Shown: in pieces, positions 52,745 through 61,581 of the stretch | How positions within the stretch are numbered: position 1 is the stretch's first letter | Layout: every line of letters starts with the position of its first letter | Assembly (NCBI GenBank): GCA_026391805.1 | Contig: JAPLDJ010000027.1 | Span: 33,803 to 97,802, forward strand | DNA from: Bacteroidota bacterium | Lineage (GTDB): Bacteria > Bacteroidota > Bacteroidia > Bacteroidales > FEN-979 | Direction of reading: 5' to 3' | DNA length: 64,000 bases | Notes under the pieces: generated by a model | What the model saw: the letters and a program-made list of their open reading frames with translations, nothing else | Database searches by the model: none | Told to the model about the DNA's origin: nothing | Translations under genes and position numbers: made by a program

Positions 52745-54085
52745 ATGATAAAGATCGACACCACTAAAGCCAGCTCTTTTGTCGATGCGGCATTGATCAC
52801 GAGGCGCGAAAAAGAACTTGTAAACCTCCATTCCCTCCTGGTAAACAAAACCGGAAAGGGCAATGATTTCCTGGGCTGGGTTGACCTTCCGGCTAGCTTG
52901 GATCCCGCTATCGTCGGGCGGATTAAAGCAGATGCGGAAAGGATCGGTAAGAAATCACAGCTGCTTGTCGTGATCGGCATCGGCGGGTCGTACCTCGGCT
53001 CCCGTGCGGTGATCGATGCCCTTGCACAGCCATTTTCTTCCCTGCTGAAAGAGAAAAAATTCCCATTTGTTGTTTATGCCGGCGAAAACCTCAGCGAAGA
53101 TTACCATTCCGGACTCCTCGACCTGCTTGACCAGTATGATTACAGCGTGGCCGTGATCTCGAAATCAGGCACCACCACCGAACCGGCAGTTGCTTTCCGG
53201 CTCATCAAATCGCACATGGAAAAGAAATACGGGAAAAAGGAAGCTGCTGACCGCATCATTGCTGTTACCGATGCTCAACGTGGCGCCCTGAAAAACCTGG
53301 CCGGCAAAGAAGGCTATTCCACCTACGTGATCCCGGATGATGTGGGCGGAAGATACTCCGTCCTCACGCCCGTCGGATTGCTTCCCATTGCCGTGGCCGG
53401 CTTCGACATTGAAAAACTGCTGCAGGGTGCACGCGACATGCGCGAAACCTGCCTTGCCTCAACTGATCCGGAGAAAAATCCTGCAATAAAATATGCCGCC
53501 ATCCGGAATGCTTTGTATCAAAACGGAAAGAGCGTCGAGATCATGGTGAACTACCAGCCGAATCTTTTTTACCTGGCTGAATGGTGGAAGCAGCTTTACG
53601 GCGAAAGCGAAGGAAAGGAAAACAAGGGCATCTTCCCCGCCGGCGTCGGCTTCACCACCGACCTTCATTCGATGGGGCAGTACATCCAGGAAGGGGTGAG
53701 GATGCTGTTTGAGACCACGATCTCCGTGAAAAATCCCGGCAGGGAATTAAAGGTCCCTTTCCTGCAGGGTGATCCCGACGGACTTAATTTCCTTGAAGGA
53801 AGGCGATTGGATGAGATCAATCACATGGCCGAGCTCGGCACCCTGCTGGCCCATGTCGACGGCGGTGTTCCCAACATCCGTATCGAAATTGAAAAGCTGG
53901 ATGAATATACCCTCGGACAGCTGATCTATTTCTTCGAATTCGCCTGTGCGCTTTCCGGCTACCTGCTTGGCGTAAACCCCTTCGACCAGCCCGGCGTTGA
54001 AGCATACAAGAAGAACATGTTTGCGCTTATAGGGAAGCCTGGGTTTGAGGAGGAAGGAAAAAGATTGCGGGAGAAGCTGAATTAA
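52745..54085 (+). CDS. pgi: Glucose-6-phosphate isomerase
   Basis: The 446-residue protein has the PGI signatures VIGIGGSYLGSRAVIDAL, ISKSGTTTEPAVAFRL, GGRYSVLTPVGLLP and the C-terminal active region LGVNPFDQPGVEAYK. Its length is typical of the shorter bacterial PGI form (about 450). It interconverts glucose-6-phosphate and fructose-6-phosphate. It is preceded by repeats and followed by the GCGAAAA block. Confidence 0.95.
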   Translation: MIKIDTTKASSFVDAALITRREKELVNLHSLLVNKTGKGNDFLGWVDLPASLDPAIVGRIKADAERIGKKSQLLVVIGIGGSYLGSRAVIDALAQPFSSLLKEKKFPFVVYAGENLSEDYHSGLLDLLDQYDYSVAVISKSGTTTEPAVAFRLIKSHMEKKYGKKEAADRIIAVTDAQRGALKNLAGKEGYSTYVIPDDVGGRYSVLTPVGLLPIAVAGFDIEKLLQGARDMRETCLASTDPEKNPAIKYAAIRNALYQNGKSVEIMVNYQPNLFYLAEWWKQLYGESEGKENKGIFPAGVGFTTDLHSMGQYIQEGVRMLFETTISVKNPGRELKVPFLQGDPDGLNFLEGRRLDEINHMAELGTLLAHVDGGVPNIRIEIEKLDEYTLGQLIYFFEFACALSGYLLGVNPFDQPGVEAYKKNMFALIGKPGFEEEGKRLREKLN

Positions 54086-54155
54086 ATAGCGAAAAGCGAA
54101 AAGCGAAATAGCGAAAAATAGTCTGTGAAATCTGTGAAATCTGTGGTGAATAATA
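54085..54155. repeat. GCGAAAA and AATCTGTG repeat block after pgi
   Basis: AGCGAAAAGCGAAAAGCGAAA units begin directly at the pgi stop and run to about 54116, then CTGTGAAATCTGTG-type units to 54155. Similar GCGAAAA units follow the isochorismatase gene at 54785-54815. Confidence 0.7.
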
Positions 54156-54185
54156 AATGGCGAACATCAACCAAAAACCAGTACC

Positions 54186-54788
54186 ATGAAAAAATTAACC
54201 ATCCTTTTGGCCATCATGCTGATGGTCATTTCTGTTCCATCCTTCGCCCAGGATAAAACCGAAAAGCCCAAAGAACCGATCACACCCGCCCTGCTGGTGA
54301 TCGACATCCAGAAGGCCTTTCTGCCAATGATGTCTGCCGATAAGGAGATGGCGATGGAATACATCAACGCCCTGATCGACCTCTTCCGCAAAAACGGATA
54401 TCCTGTCATAAGGGTCTACCACACCAGCGGGGAGTACGGCGTCACGCCGGGCACCGAAGGGTTTGAATTCCCCGAAACGGTGAAGATCCTGCCCACCGAC
54501 CCGAAGGTGCTTAAAACTTACGCCGACGGATTCAACAAGACCGACCTCGACAAGGTCATCAAAGCCACGGGCAGCAACACGCTCTTCCTCTGCGGGCTGA
54601 GCGCGGTCGGATGCGTGCTCGCCACCTGGAACGGAGCCCAGAACCTCGATTACAAGGCCTTTATGGTGAAGAGCGCCATCATCAGCCACAACTCCGAATA
54701 CACGAAGAATGTGGAACAGATGTTTGACGCGGTTTCCTATGAAGTGGTGCAACTGATCATCGAAAATGCGGGAAAGCAAAGTAAATAG
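54186..54788 (+). CDS. Exported isochorismatase-family cysteine hydrolase
   Basis: The 200-residue protein has a signal peptide (MKKLTILLAIMLMVISVPSFA) and an isochorismatase/nicotinamidase fold: ALLVIDIQKAFLP (Asp), FNKTDLDKVIK (Lys) and CGLSAVGCVLATWNGA (nucleophilic Cys in VGCV). Family members hydrolyse amides or isochorismate. The exported form is less usual, so it may act on periplasmic amides. It is full length and flanked by repeat blocks. Confidence 0.82.
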   Translation: MKKLTILLAIMLMVISVPSFAQDKTEKPKEPITPALLVIDIQKAFLPMMSADKEMAMEYINALIDLFRKNGYPVIRVYHTSGEYGVTPGTEGFEFPETVKILPTDPKVLKTYADGFNKTDLDKVIKATGSNTLFLCGLSAVGCVLATWNGAQNLDYKAFMVKSAIISHNSEYTKNVEQMFDAVSYEVVQLIIENAGKQSK

Positions 54789-54815
54789 CGAAAAGCGAAA
54801 AGCGAATTGCGAAAT
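54785..54815. repeat. GCGAAAA tandem repeat after the isochorismatase gene
   Basis: TAGCGAAAAGCGAAAAGCG units start at the stop codon of the preceding gene. They match those at 54085-54116. Confidence 0.7.
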
Positions 54816-54907
54816 TATTCCCGCATTTTAACACCCGGGCAACCTTTAAATAACCATGTGGTCTGAAAGAGGAGACGATAAAAGTCTTAACTTTATAGGG
54901 TCATTTT

Positions 54908-54915
54908 AAAGGAGG
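54908..54915 (+). promoter_or_regulatory. Strong Shine-Dalgarno AAAGGAGG
   Basis: AAAGGAGG lies 11 bases before ATG 54927. Bacteroidota starts rarely have such a strong site, and it supports this ATG and high translation of the FISUMP protein. Confidence 0.7.
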
Positions 54916-54926
54916 ACATTATCGAA

Positions 54927-57900
54927 ATGTCTTTACACCTCTTCACGATTTATCGCAGGGAAGGAACGCTTCAGGGATTACCCCTGATCATTCTTCTGAT
55001 ATCATTTTGTTGTTTTTTTACGAATCAATCTGTTTCCCAGACAATCTCGGTCAGCCCTGACACAACGATCTGTCTTGGAGGTACTGCTTCACTCAGCGCC
55101 CAGGTGGTCGGCGGAGGCGGATATGGCACAGGCAGCTATTCCTTCATGACCATCCCGTTCGATACCATGCCGTTTTCCGGGGGAATTCCGATCGATACCA
55201 GTTTCCATGCTGCCCGATGCTCTGCAGGCGGTCACGACGACTGCTGGGGCGGCCCCTTCGACATCGGCTTTTCGTTTTGTTTCCTCAATGTGATCTATAC
55301 CCAGTTCTGGGTAGGTTCGAACGGGTGGATCAGCTTTACGCTGCCCAACAACACCTGGAACAACTACGTTCCCGACACCCTGCCGAACGGCTCCAACAAC
55401 ACCCCCAAGAACTGCATCATGGCGCCCTGGCAGGATTGGTACCCGGGTTCGGTAGGAGGAACCAATGATATTTACTTTTACACCACCGGCATTGCACCCG
55501 ACCGGAAATGCGTCGTTTACTGGAAAAACTGTCCCATGTACAATTGCACGACCATAAAAGGGACGTTCCAGATCGTCATCCATGAACAGAACAGCGCCAT
55601 CGAAAACAACATCCACATAAAGGATTCCTGCAACTGGCAGGGCAACAAGGCAACGCAGGGGGTGCAGAATGCGACCGGGACTGTAGCCTTCATCCACCCC
55701 GGCCGAAACAACAAAAGCTGGAAAGCCTTCGATGAAAGCACCCAGTTCGTGCCCGACGGGATCACCTGGTATACGGGGGGCTTCCCGGGCGGGACAGCGG
55801 TGGGGTACGGTGACACTATTAACATCAGCCCGACCGTTACCACCACCTATACGGGCGTCGTGCAGGTGTGCGGAGGGGTATACAGCGCCGACGATGTCAC
55901 CGTCACGGTGATGGACCCGCGGTTCACTTACCCTTCAGCGTTTTATTGCGTGAACAGTCCGAACCCGGTTCCTGCACTGAACATGAATGCCGGGGTTTTT
56001 ACGGCCTTGCCGGCGGGACTTGTCTTTGTAAGTAACATCACCGGGGAGGTCGACCTTGCAGCCAGCGCCCCCGGAGTTTATACCATCACCCATACGATCA
56101 CCGTTCCCTGCACGGTATCAGCTTCGCGCACCATGACCATCTACGCGCTGCCTGCAGCGCCGGTCGCCGTTACCCCCACAGTCAGCCGCTGCGGTCCCGG
56201 CAACGTGACCTTCAGCGTTACCACGGGATTGCACCAGGGCGTCCGGTGGTATGATGCACCCTCGGGCGGGACCCTGCTGCCCCTGACAGGATTGACAGTC
56301 ACAACAGCCATCGTCGCCACCACCTTATTCTACGCCGAGACTTACGATACAACCACAACCTGCTACAGCGGCAGCCGGACGCTGATCACGGCGATCGTTA
56401 AGCCGATCCCGGTGATCACAAACACGGTTCGGCGGGATACCGTATGTTCGGGATTTAATAATTTCTTCCAGCTCCTGGCCGACCAGCCTGGAACTACCTT
56501 CTCCTGGACCGCTTCTGTTACCATCGGCAACGTGACAGGCTTTACCACGCCGGGCAGCGGGAACACCATCTCCGATAACCTCACCAACAATCTTTTTACA
56601 TCGGGTGAAGTCACCTACGTAGTATCGCCGTCACTGAATGGCTGCACGGGCCCGCCGGTCAGTTTCAGGACCACCGTCAAGCCCAGGCCCAATGTGATCA
56701 TCACGCCGCCGGCGGATACCATCTGTTCCGGTCAGACGACGAATATCGTTTTAACTTCCGGTGTCCCGGGATCAGCATTCTCCTGGACGGCCGTTCCCGG
56801 TTCTGCGAATGTAACCGGTTCTTCGGGCGGATCAGGAGCCCTGATCCAGCAGACACTCTTCAATTCCGGTACGGCCATTGATTTCGTGACCTACACCGTC
56901 ACCGCAACGGCAAAAGGGTGTGTGAGCCTGAATTCTACACTCGTCATCCACGTCAATCCCGTGGCTCACCTTACCACCAGTCCGCTGTGGCAGACCATCT
57001 GCTCCAAATCCGTCACGAACATCATCCTTACCTCCGATGTCACCGGCGCGACGTATACATGGACGGCCGGTCTTACCTTCGGCAATGTCACAGGGTTCAG
57101 CAACGGAAACGGCAGCACGATCATTCAGACCCTGACGAACAACCTCTTCACGCCGGGCGTCGTCACCTATTCCATCACCCCGTCCTCCAACGGATGTCCC
57201 GGAACGCTCACCAATTTTGTTGATACCGTCAACCCCGCCCCCGACCTCTCCAATGTCCCCCTGCGGAAATCGATCTGCAATGGCAGCAACACGAACATCA
57301 CGCTTACGTCGCATGTCGCCGGCACGCTCTTCACCTGGATCTGCACCGCCAGCTCGCCGAATGTAACCGGGTATCTGAACAACACCTCAAATCCCACATC
57401 CCAGATCACACAACTCCTTTTCAACTCAGGGTTCAATGTCGATACCGTTATTTATCACCTGGTCGGCCATGCGAAGGGCTGCAACGGCGATACGACGAAA
57501 TTCAAGGTGATCGTTTTCCCTGTGGCGGATGTCTATTTCAATCCGCTTTCACAGACTATTTGTTCGGCGCAGACGACGAACATCAGCAATCTTTCACATG
57601 TTGCGGGCGCGTCCTATACATGGACGGCAGCGGGCAGTTCGGGCAGTGTCTCCGGCTATTCCGCATCATCGGGTAACCTGATTGCACAAACGCTGACCAA
57701 TACGGGCAGCAATGTTGAATCTGTCACTTATACCGTGACACCTTCCGCCAACGGCTGCCCCGGAACGCCGAACAATGTCGTGATTACGGTCAACCCGCCA
57801 CCGGTGGTGACGCTTACCAGATGCTGGGATTCACCAACTACCACCAATGCCGCGCCCATCAGCCTGAAGGGCGGGATCCCGCTGGGCGGAACCTGGTCGG

Positions 57901-58598
57901 GCACCGGCGTTACGGCAGGTGTTTTCAATCCTGCGCTTTCCGGTCCCGGAACTTTTACGATAAGCTATTCCTACACCAACATGTACAGCTGTACCCGCAC
58001 CGCCACGAAGCCAATGACAGTCATTTCAGCGCCGGCCTTTCTTTGCGGCAACAACTTCACCGATCCGCGCGACAATACGAGCTATCCCACCGTGAAGCTG
58101 GGAACCCTCTGCTGGATGGCCTCCAACCTCAACTATGGAACAACCATCGGATCGGCGGGGATGCAGCGCGACAACTGCACGGCCGAAAAATATTGCTACA
58201 GTGATAACCCGGTGAACTGTTCCAGCACCGGCGGACTCTACATGTGGGACGAACTGATGAACTACAGCCCGGTGCAGGCGGTCCAGGGACTTTGTCCGCC
58301 CGGCTGGCGGGTGCCGGTTGAAAACGACTGGAACGGACTCTTCCTGGTATACGTCTCCAGCGGATTTGCCGGCAGTGCATTAAAATACGACGGGTTCTCG
58401 GGTTACAATGCCTTCCTCAGCGGCGTTCGGTTTGAAAATGTAAACTGGAACTTCGACAGTTTTGCCATTCTGTACTGGTCCTCCACCCAGCATGCTCCCG
58501 ACAAGGCCTGGGCGCATGGGATGAATTCATTCAATCCCTCGGTTTCGTACTATCCTTCGCTGAAGTCAAACGCGTTTGCTGTTCGTTGTGTCCGGTGA
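54927..58598 (+). CDS. Secreted multi-domain protein with C-terminal FISUMP domain
   Basis: The 1,223-residue protein has a signal peptide-like hydrophobic run (LIILLISFCCFF, to about 37). The next region includes a cysteine-rich DDCWGGPFDIGF module. Residues about 330-1020 are repeated PKD/Ig-like units, each with a Cys-containing NGC(T/P)GPP or 'SNGCPGT' motif and a TWTA(A/G) strand. The last 180 residues form a FISUMP domain (GTLCWMASNLNYGT, GGLYMWDELM, CPPGWRVPVENDW, YWSSTQ). It is a secreted or surface adhesion-type protein without a recognisable T9SS sorting domain. It is the last gene before the repeat-dense spacer. Confidence 0.82.
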   Translation: MSLHLFTIYRREGTLQGLPLIILLISFCCFFTNQSVSQTISVSPDTTICLGGTASLSAQVVGGGGYGTGSYSFMTIPFDTMPFSGGIPIDTSFHAARCSAGGHDDCWGGPFDIGFSFCFLNVIYTQFWVGSNGWISFTLPNNTWNNYVPDTLPNGSNNTPKNCIMAPWQDWYPGSVGGTNDIYFYTTGIAPDRKCVVYWKNCPMYNCTTIKGTFQIVIHEQNSAIENNIHIKDSCNWQGNKATQGVQNATGTVAFIHPGRNNKSWKAFDESTQFVPDGITWYTGGFPGGTAVGYGDTINISPTVTTTYTGVVQVCGGVYSADDVTVTVMDPRFTYPSAFYCVNSPNPVPALNMNAGVFTALPAGLVFVSNITGEVDLAASAPGVYTITHTITVPCTVSASRTMTIYALPAAPVAVTPTVSRCGPGNVTFSVTTGLHQGVRWYDAPSGGTLLPLTGLTVTTAIVATTLFYAETYDTTTTCYSGSRTLITAIVKPIPVITNTVRRDTVCSGFNNFFQLLADQPGTTFSWTASVTIGNVTGFTTPGSGNTISDNLTNNLFTSGEVTYVVSPSLNGCTGPPVSFRTTVKPRPNVIITPPADTICSGQTTNIVLTSGVPGSAFSWTAVPGSANVTGSSGGSGALIQQTLFNSGTAIDFVTYTVTATAKGCVSLNSTLVIHVNPVAHLTTSPLWQTICSKSVTNIILTSDVTGATYTWTAGLTFGNVTGFSNGNGSTIIQTLTNNLFTPGVVTYSITPSSNGCPGTLTNFVDTVNPAPDLSNVPLRKSICNGSNTNITLTSHVAGTLFTWICTASSPNVTGYLNNTSNPTSQITQLLFNSGFNVDTVIYHLVGHAKGCNGDTTKFKVIVFPVADVYFNPLSQTICSAQTTNISNLSHVAGASYTWTAAGSSGSVSGYSASSGNLIAQTLTNTGSNVESVTYTVTPSANGCPGTPNNVVITVNPPPVVTLTRCWDSPTTTNAAPISLKGGIPLGGTWSGTGVTAGVFNPALSGPGTFTISYSYTNMYSCTRTATKPMTVISAPAFLCGNNFTDPRDNTSYPTVKLGTLCWMASNLNYGTTIGSAGMQRDNCTAEKYCYSDNPVNCSSTGGLYMWDELMNYSPVQAVQGLCPPGWRVPVENDWNGLFLVYVSSGFAGSALKYDGFSGYNAFLSGVRFENVNWNFDSFAILYWSSTQHAPDKAWAHGMNSFNPSVSYYPSLKSNAFAVRCVR

Positions 58599-58700
58599 TC
58601 AGCTGATGAGCTGATGAGCTGACGAGTGGTAGATGTTATTCTTCGTGGTTCTTCGTGTCTCCCTGCCTGCCGGCAGGCAGGCTTCGTGAACCTTCGTGAA
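58597..58700. repeat. Hairpin block after the FISUMP gene
   Basis: AGCTGATG is repeated (58600-58626), then CTTCGTG-type units surround a perfect 20-bp palindrome CCTGCCTGCCGGCAGGCAGG (58662-58681). Confidence 0.7.
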
Positions 58701-58757
58701 ACAAAATAGCGAGAAAGTGAAATAATCTGTGAGGCTACTGATGAATCACATTCCGGT

Positions 58758-58918
58758 GATCCCCATCGGGGATCCATTATTGTAAAAAAACCGTTGACCA
58801 ATATCATCTCATCCCTGGAGGGGATGCATAATCCAGATATCATATAATGAATTTCCTACGGAAATTTGATTGTGGCTTTTCTCTGTTCTACTACAAAAAT
58901 GGATTTCCTGCGGAAATC
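58758..58918. repeat. Four stacked hairpins
   Basis: GATCCCC-ATC-GGGGATC (58758-58774), CATCCC-TGGAG-GGGATG (58810-58826), AATTTCC-TAC-GGAAATT (58850-58866) and GATTTCC-TGC-GGAAATC (58902-58918). The last two are near-identical. The 58599-59290 gap holds no intact gene; its only coding trace is the fragment at 59119-59241. Confidence 0.7.
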
Positions 58919-59118
58919 TTTACAATCCTGAATTACCTGTTCTAAATCCGCAATCCGATCTTCTGATGAACCAAACTGTAATAGGTTCAATTTCTGTTTT
59001 GTTGAAATTTTCTTTTATAACCCCTCGCGATGGCAATTGATTAAAAATTACGTATGACGTATGTCGTCTGACATATGACCTCTTTTGCCTCTATTGCCTA
59101 TTGCCTGCTGCCTGGTGC

Positions 59119-59241
59119 CTACTCCAGGTGCCCGTCGGGGGCGAGGCAGAACATCAGTCCGGCAGGGATGGCGCCGAGGGAGATGACTAGTTGGAGGAGG
59201 GTGGTGAGGATACGGTAAATTTTAAGGTTTGTGGTGATCAT
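59119..59241 (-). pseudogene. Truncated small membrane protein gene
   Basis: The minus strand encodes 40 residues from ATG 59241: MITTNLKIYRILTTLLQ, then LVISLGAIPAGLMF, ending APDGHLE. The hydrophobic run and GAIPAGLMFCLAPDG resemble the N-terminal part of a longer Bacteroidota membrane protein, cut by a stop after DGHLE. It is followed by low-complexity TGCCTA repeats. It is probably a gene remnant. Confidence 0.4.
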
Positions 59242-59290
59242 TTCTGCAGACAGATTTTGATTATAAAAACATCGTTGTTGATAAGCTTAA

Positions 59291-61573
59291 TTAAGGTTGA
59301 ATCTTTACCTTCATCAAGTTCGACAATGTTACAGCGAAAGGAATCGTAAAATCATATCCCAGTTCATTTTCTTTGAGTTTACTTATGTCCCAATAAACTC
59401 CATCAAATTCATCCAACGATAATATTTCTAACTCATAAACAAGATATGATTCATGCTTGGGATCAGGATAACCTTCATAGATCATTTTCATTTTTGAATA
59501 AGCAAGAGGGCCAATATTCCTTATTCTCCAGATTTCATTAGTAATTAATTCACCTTTGGAATGTAAAATTAAATATCTTGCTCCGGCCTCGGCAGGACCA
59601 AGTCTTAATGAGCCCCTATCTTTATTCATCCGGACATTGTAAAGACATTTTTCTTTAATCCATTTATGATGCTCATCGCTTTTACAATAACCGATTAACA
59701 CAGTTGTATCATCAGGGGGAACAAGCCGTATATTGTCGTAGGATTCGGGTAAAGGTTCATTTACAGCATCATTTTTATCTTTCTCTTTTTCAAAAATTTT
59801 AAATGTATGATAAGATAAATTATCTCGTTGTGATGCCCTGTCAAGAAAATGGTTAACGACTTTCTCAATGAAGGATTTTAATTCAGTGGTACCGTTATCT
59901 ATTTTTGAAGGACGGATAGGGAATGCCCCCAATCCCGGAATTATTTCATGAAAACCTTTAATAATAAATTCTTCTGTGCCGGGATAAAGAATATAAGCGC
60001 CACTGGTTCTCCTAATAGCATCCTTATATGCATGCATTTTCAATAAGTCAGCACGTTTGTAATTACCTTTTTTTTGTTCAACTTTTTCTTCGTCCAGGTT
60101 TTCTGTTTGTTTACCTACCAACTCCTCAATTTGATCAACTTTGTACTTCGCATCAAAATGGATATGAGTTATCAATTCCTGTTTTTCAGCTTCATCTTCT
60201 GAAAATCCTAATGGCCATAAACTTAGTGTAAAATCTGGACGCATCTGTCTGGACCAACTGCCTCCTTTCGGATACTTATGGTCATTGAAAGTCTTATTAT
60301 AGTTAAATCTTACATTGAGCTTGCGGATTTCGGAGTCATATACGCCCTCAATAACAGTATTTACTCCTGACTTTAGTTTTAACCCAAGACCATCTGAAGT
60401 TGTTTGTATTAAATCAGCTATTGATCTCGGCTCAATATCAAAGATAGCGCTGAGAAGATCAATTAATTTAAAAAACAACCAATACTCATAAAGAATAGCG
60501 ACATCCCGTTTACCAGCTTCATAAACGTCTTCACCACCTTTCCAGCAAAGTTTTGCTGCAAGATCAAAATTCAACCATACCCTAAAAACTTCACGATACC
60601 CTTCTTTTCTTTGAAGTACCGGGCTATTTAGTGGAAGGGTCGTTGGTGCTGAAATTTCCTTAAAAAAGGCATGATTCAAAATGTTCCCAAGCATCTGTTC
60701 AACAGAGAGTGCTTCAGCATACGCTCGGAGATTTTCTGTTAATCGATGTCTGATCTCCGATACGAAATGTGAAAACACCATTAATGTGTGCTTAATATAC
60801 CGGTTCTCAGGCGTGTCAACTGTTTCATACTTCCGAAAGAGTGTCAGTTTAGATGGTATTGAACTAAGTGTTGGCTTTAGGAAATGATTATCGGGTAAGG
60901 GAATTCTGTTTGATCTTGAAACGATCTGACGAATTGAGGAATTTGAAATTTTCCTAACCTTTCGAATATCTGCTTCCTCTTCTTCCTCTTTCCATGATTT
61001 AACCGGTGATTCAATAATTCTTGTTATTGCTTCAAGAAATTCATCAGAATCAATGATCGATTTAAGAAAGGCAAAACGTTGATAGAGCGTTTTCCAATCC
61101 TGATCAAAATCAAATGTAAAATGCTGAAGCGCGGGAGAGCTATGTTGCATCAGAAGATCAGTGCATTTCTCCGTTATTTCTTCAAGCATAAAGCGATAGT
61201 CTTTACGGTATGAAGTTTTAAGAGAAAGTACTTCGATAGGAAACTTCCCGAATTCCTCACCTGTTTTTCTATCAATTATGGATAGGGAAATTGTTCCGAC
61301 ATAAATTCCGGGTGTTATAAATCCACGTGAGATCTCTTTTTTTGAATAAGCAACAATTTCCTGGTCCTCCTTTATAGTATACCTGGTCCCGGAAACTTCA
61401 AACTCATATCTACATCCTTCTAGAATTTGATAAGACGATTCTCCATATTCAATAGCATCTGATTCATTGATTTTCCATAAAACCTGTTTTTTACCTGAGA
61501 TTGGGAAAATGGTGAGGTTTACTGAATCACCATTTTTCAAATGAACTGTAATATCATGATTTGTTAATTCCAT
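59291..61573 (-). CDS. McrC-like DUF2357 nuclease
   Basis: The 760-residue protein has an N-terminal DUF2357 region and a PD-(D/E)XK nuclease core. The core shows RPDFTLSLWP (about residue 444) and HFDAKYKVD (about 473), where Asp and Lys are the catalytic set; GRD-like KRDVAILYEYW lies at about 345. This is the McrC-type partner of McrBC-like type IV restriction systems (DUF2357/DUF524 branch). It would cut modified DNA once recruited by the AAA+ McrB partner encoded upstream, 9 bases away. The base composition is markedly AT-rich, so the module looks acquired. Confidence 0.75.
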   Translation of the reverse strand: MELTNHDITVHLKNGDSVNLTIFPISGKKQVLWKINESDAIEYGESSYQILEGCRYEFEVSGTRYTIKEDQEIVAYSKKEISRGFITPGIYVGTISLSIIDRKTGEEFGKFPIEVLSLKTSYRKDYRFMLEEITEKCTDLLMQHSSPALQHFTFDFDQDWKTLYQRFAFLKSIIDSDEFLEAITRIIESPVKSWKEEEEEADIRKVRKISNSSIRQIVSRSNRIPLPDNHFLKPTLSSIPSKLTLFRKYETVDTPENRYIKHTLMVFSHFVSEIRHRLTENLRAYAEALSVEQMLGNILNHAFFKEISAPTTLPLNSPVLQRKEGYREVFRVWLNFDLAAKLCWKGGEDVYEAGKRDVAILYEYWLFFKLIDLLSAIFDIEPRSIADLIQTTSDGLGLKLKSGVNTVIEGVYDSEIRKLNVRFNYNKTFNDHKYPKGGSWSRQMRPDFTLSLWPLGFSEDEAEKQELITHIHFDAKYKVDQIEELVGKQTENLDEEKVEQKKGNYKRADLLKMHAYKDAIRRTSGAYILYPGTEEFIIKGFHEIIPGLGAFPIRPSKIDNGTTELKSFIEKVVNHFLDRASQRDNLSYHTFKIFEKEKDKNDAVNEPLPESYDNIRLVPPDDTTVLIGYCKSDEHHKWIKEKCLYNVRMNKDRGSLRLGPAEAGARYLILHSKGELITNEIWRIRNIGPLAYSKMKMIYEGYPDPKHESYLVYELEILSLDEFDGVYWDISKLKENELGYDFTIPFAVTLSNLMKVKIQP

Positions 61574-61581
61574 ATATCCGT

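Noticed and set aside
52643..52831. Minus-strand ORF with CHCEERSDEV
   Set aside because: It is read out of a dispersed repeat and has no protein-family features.
54927..58598. T9SS sorting domain in the FISUMP protein
   Set aside because: The C-terminus is a FISUMP domain, with none of the type A or B sorting motifs.
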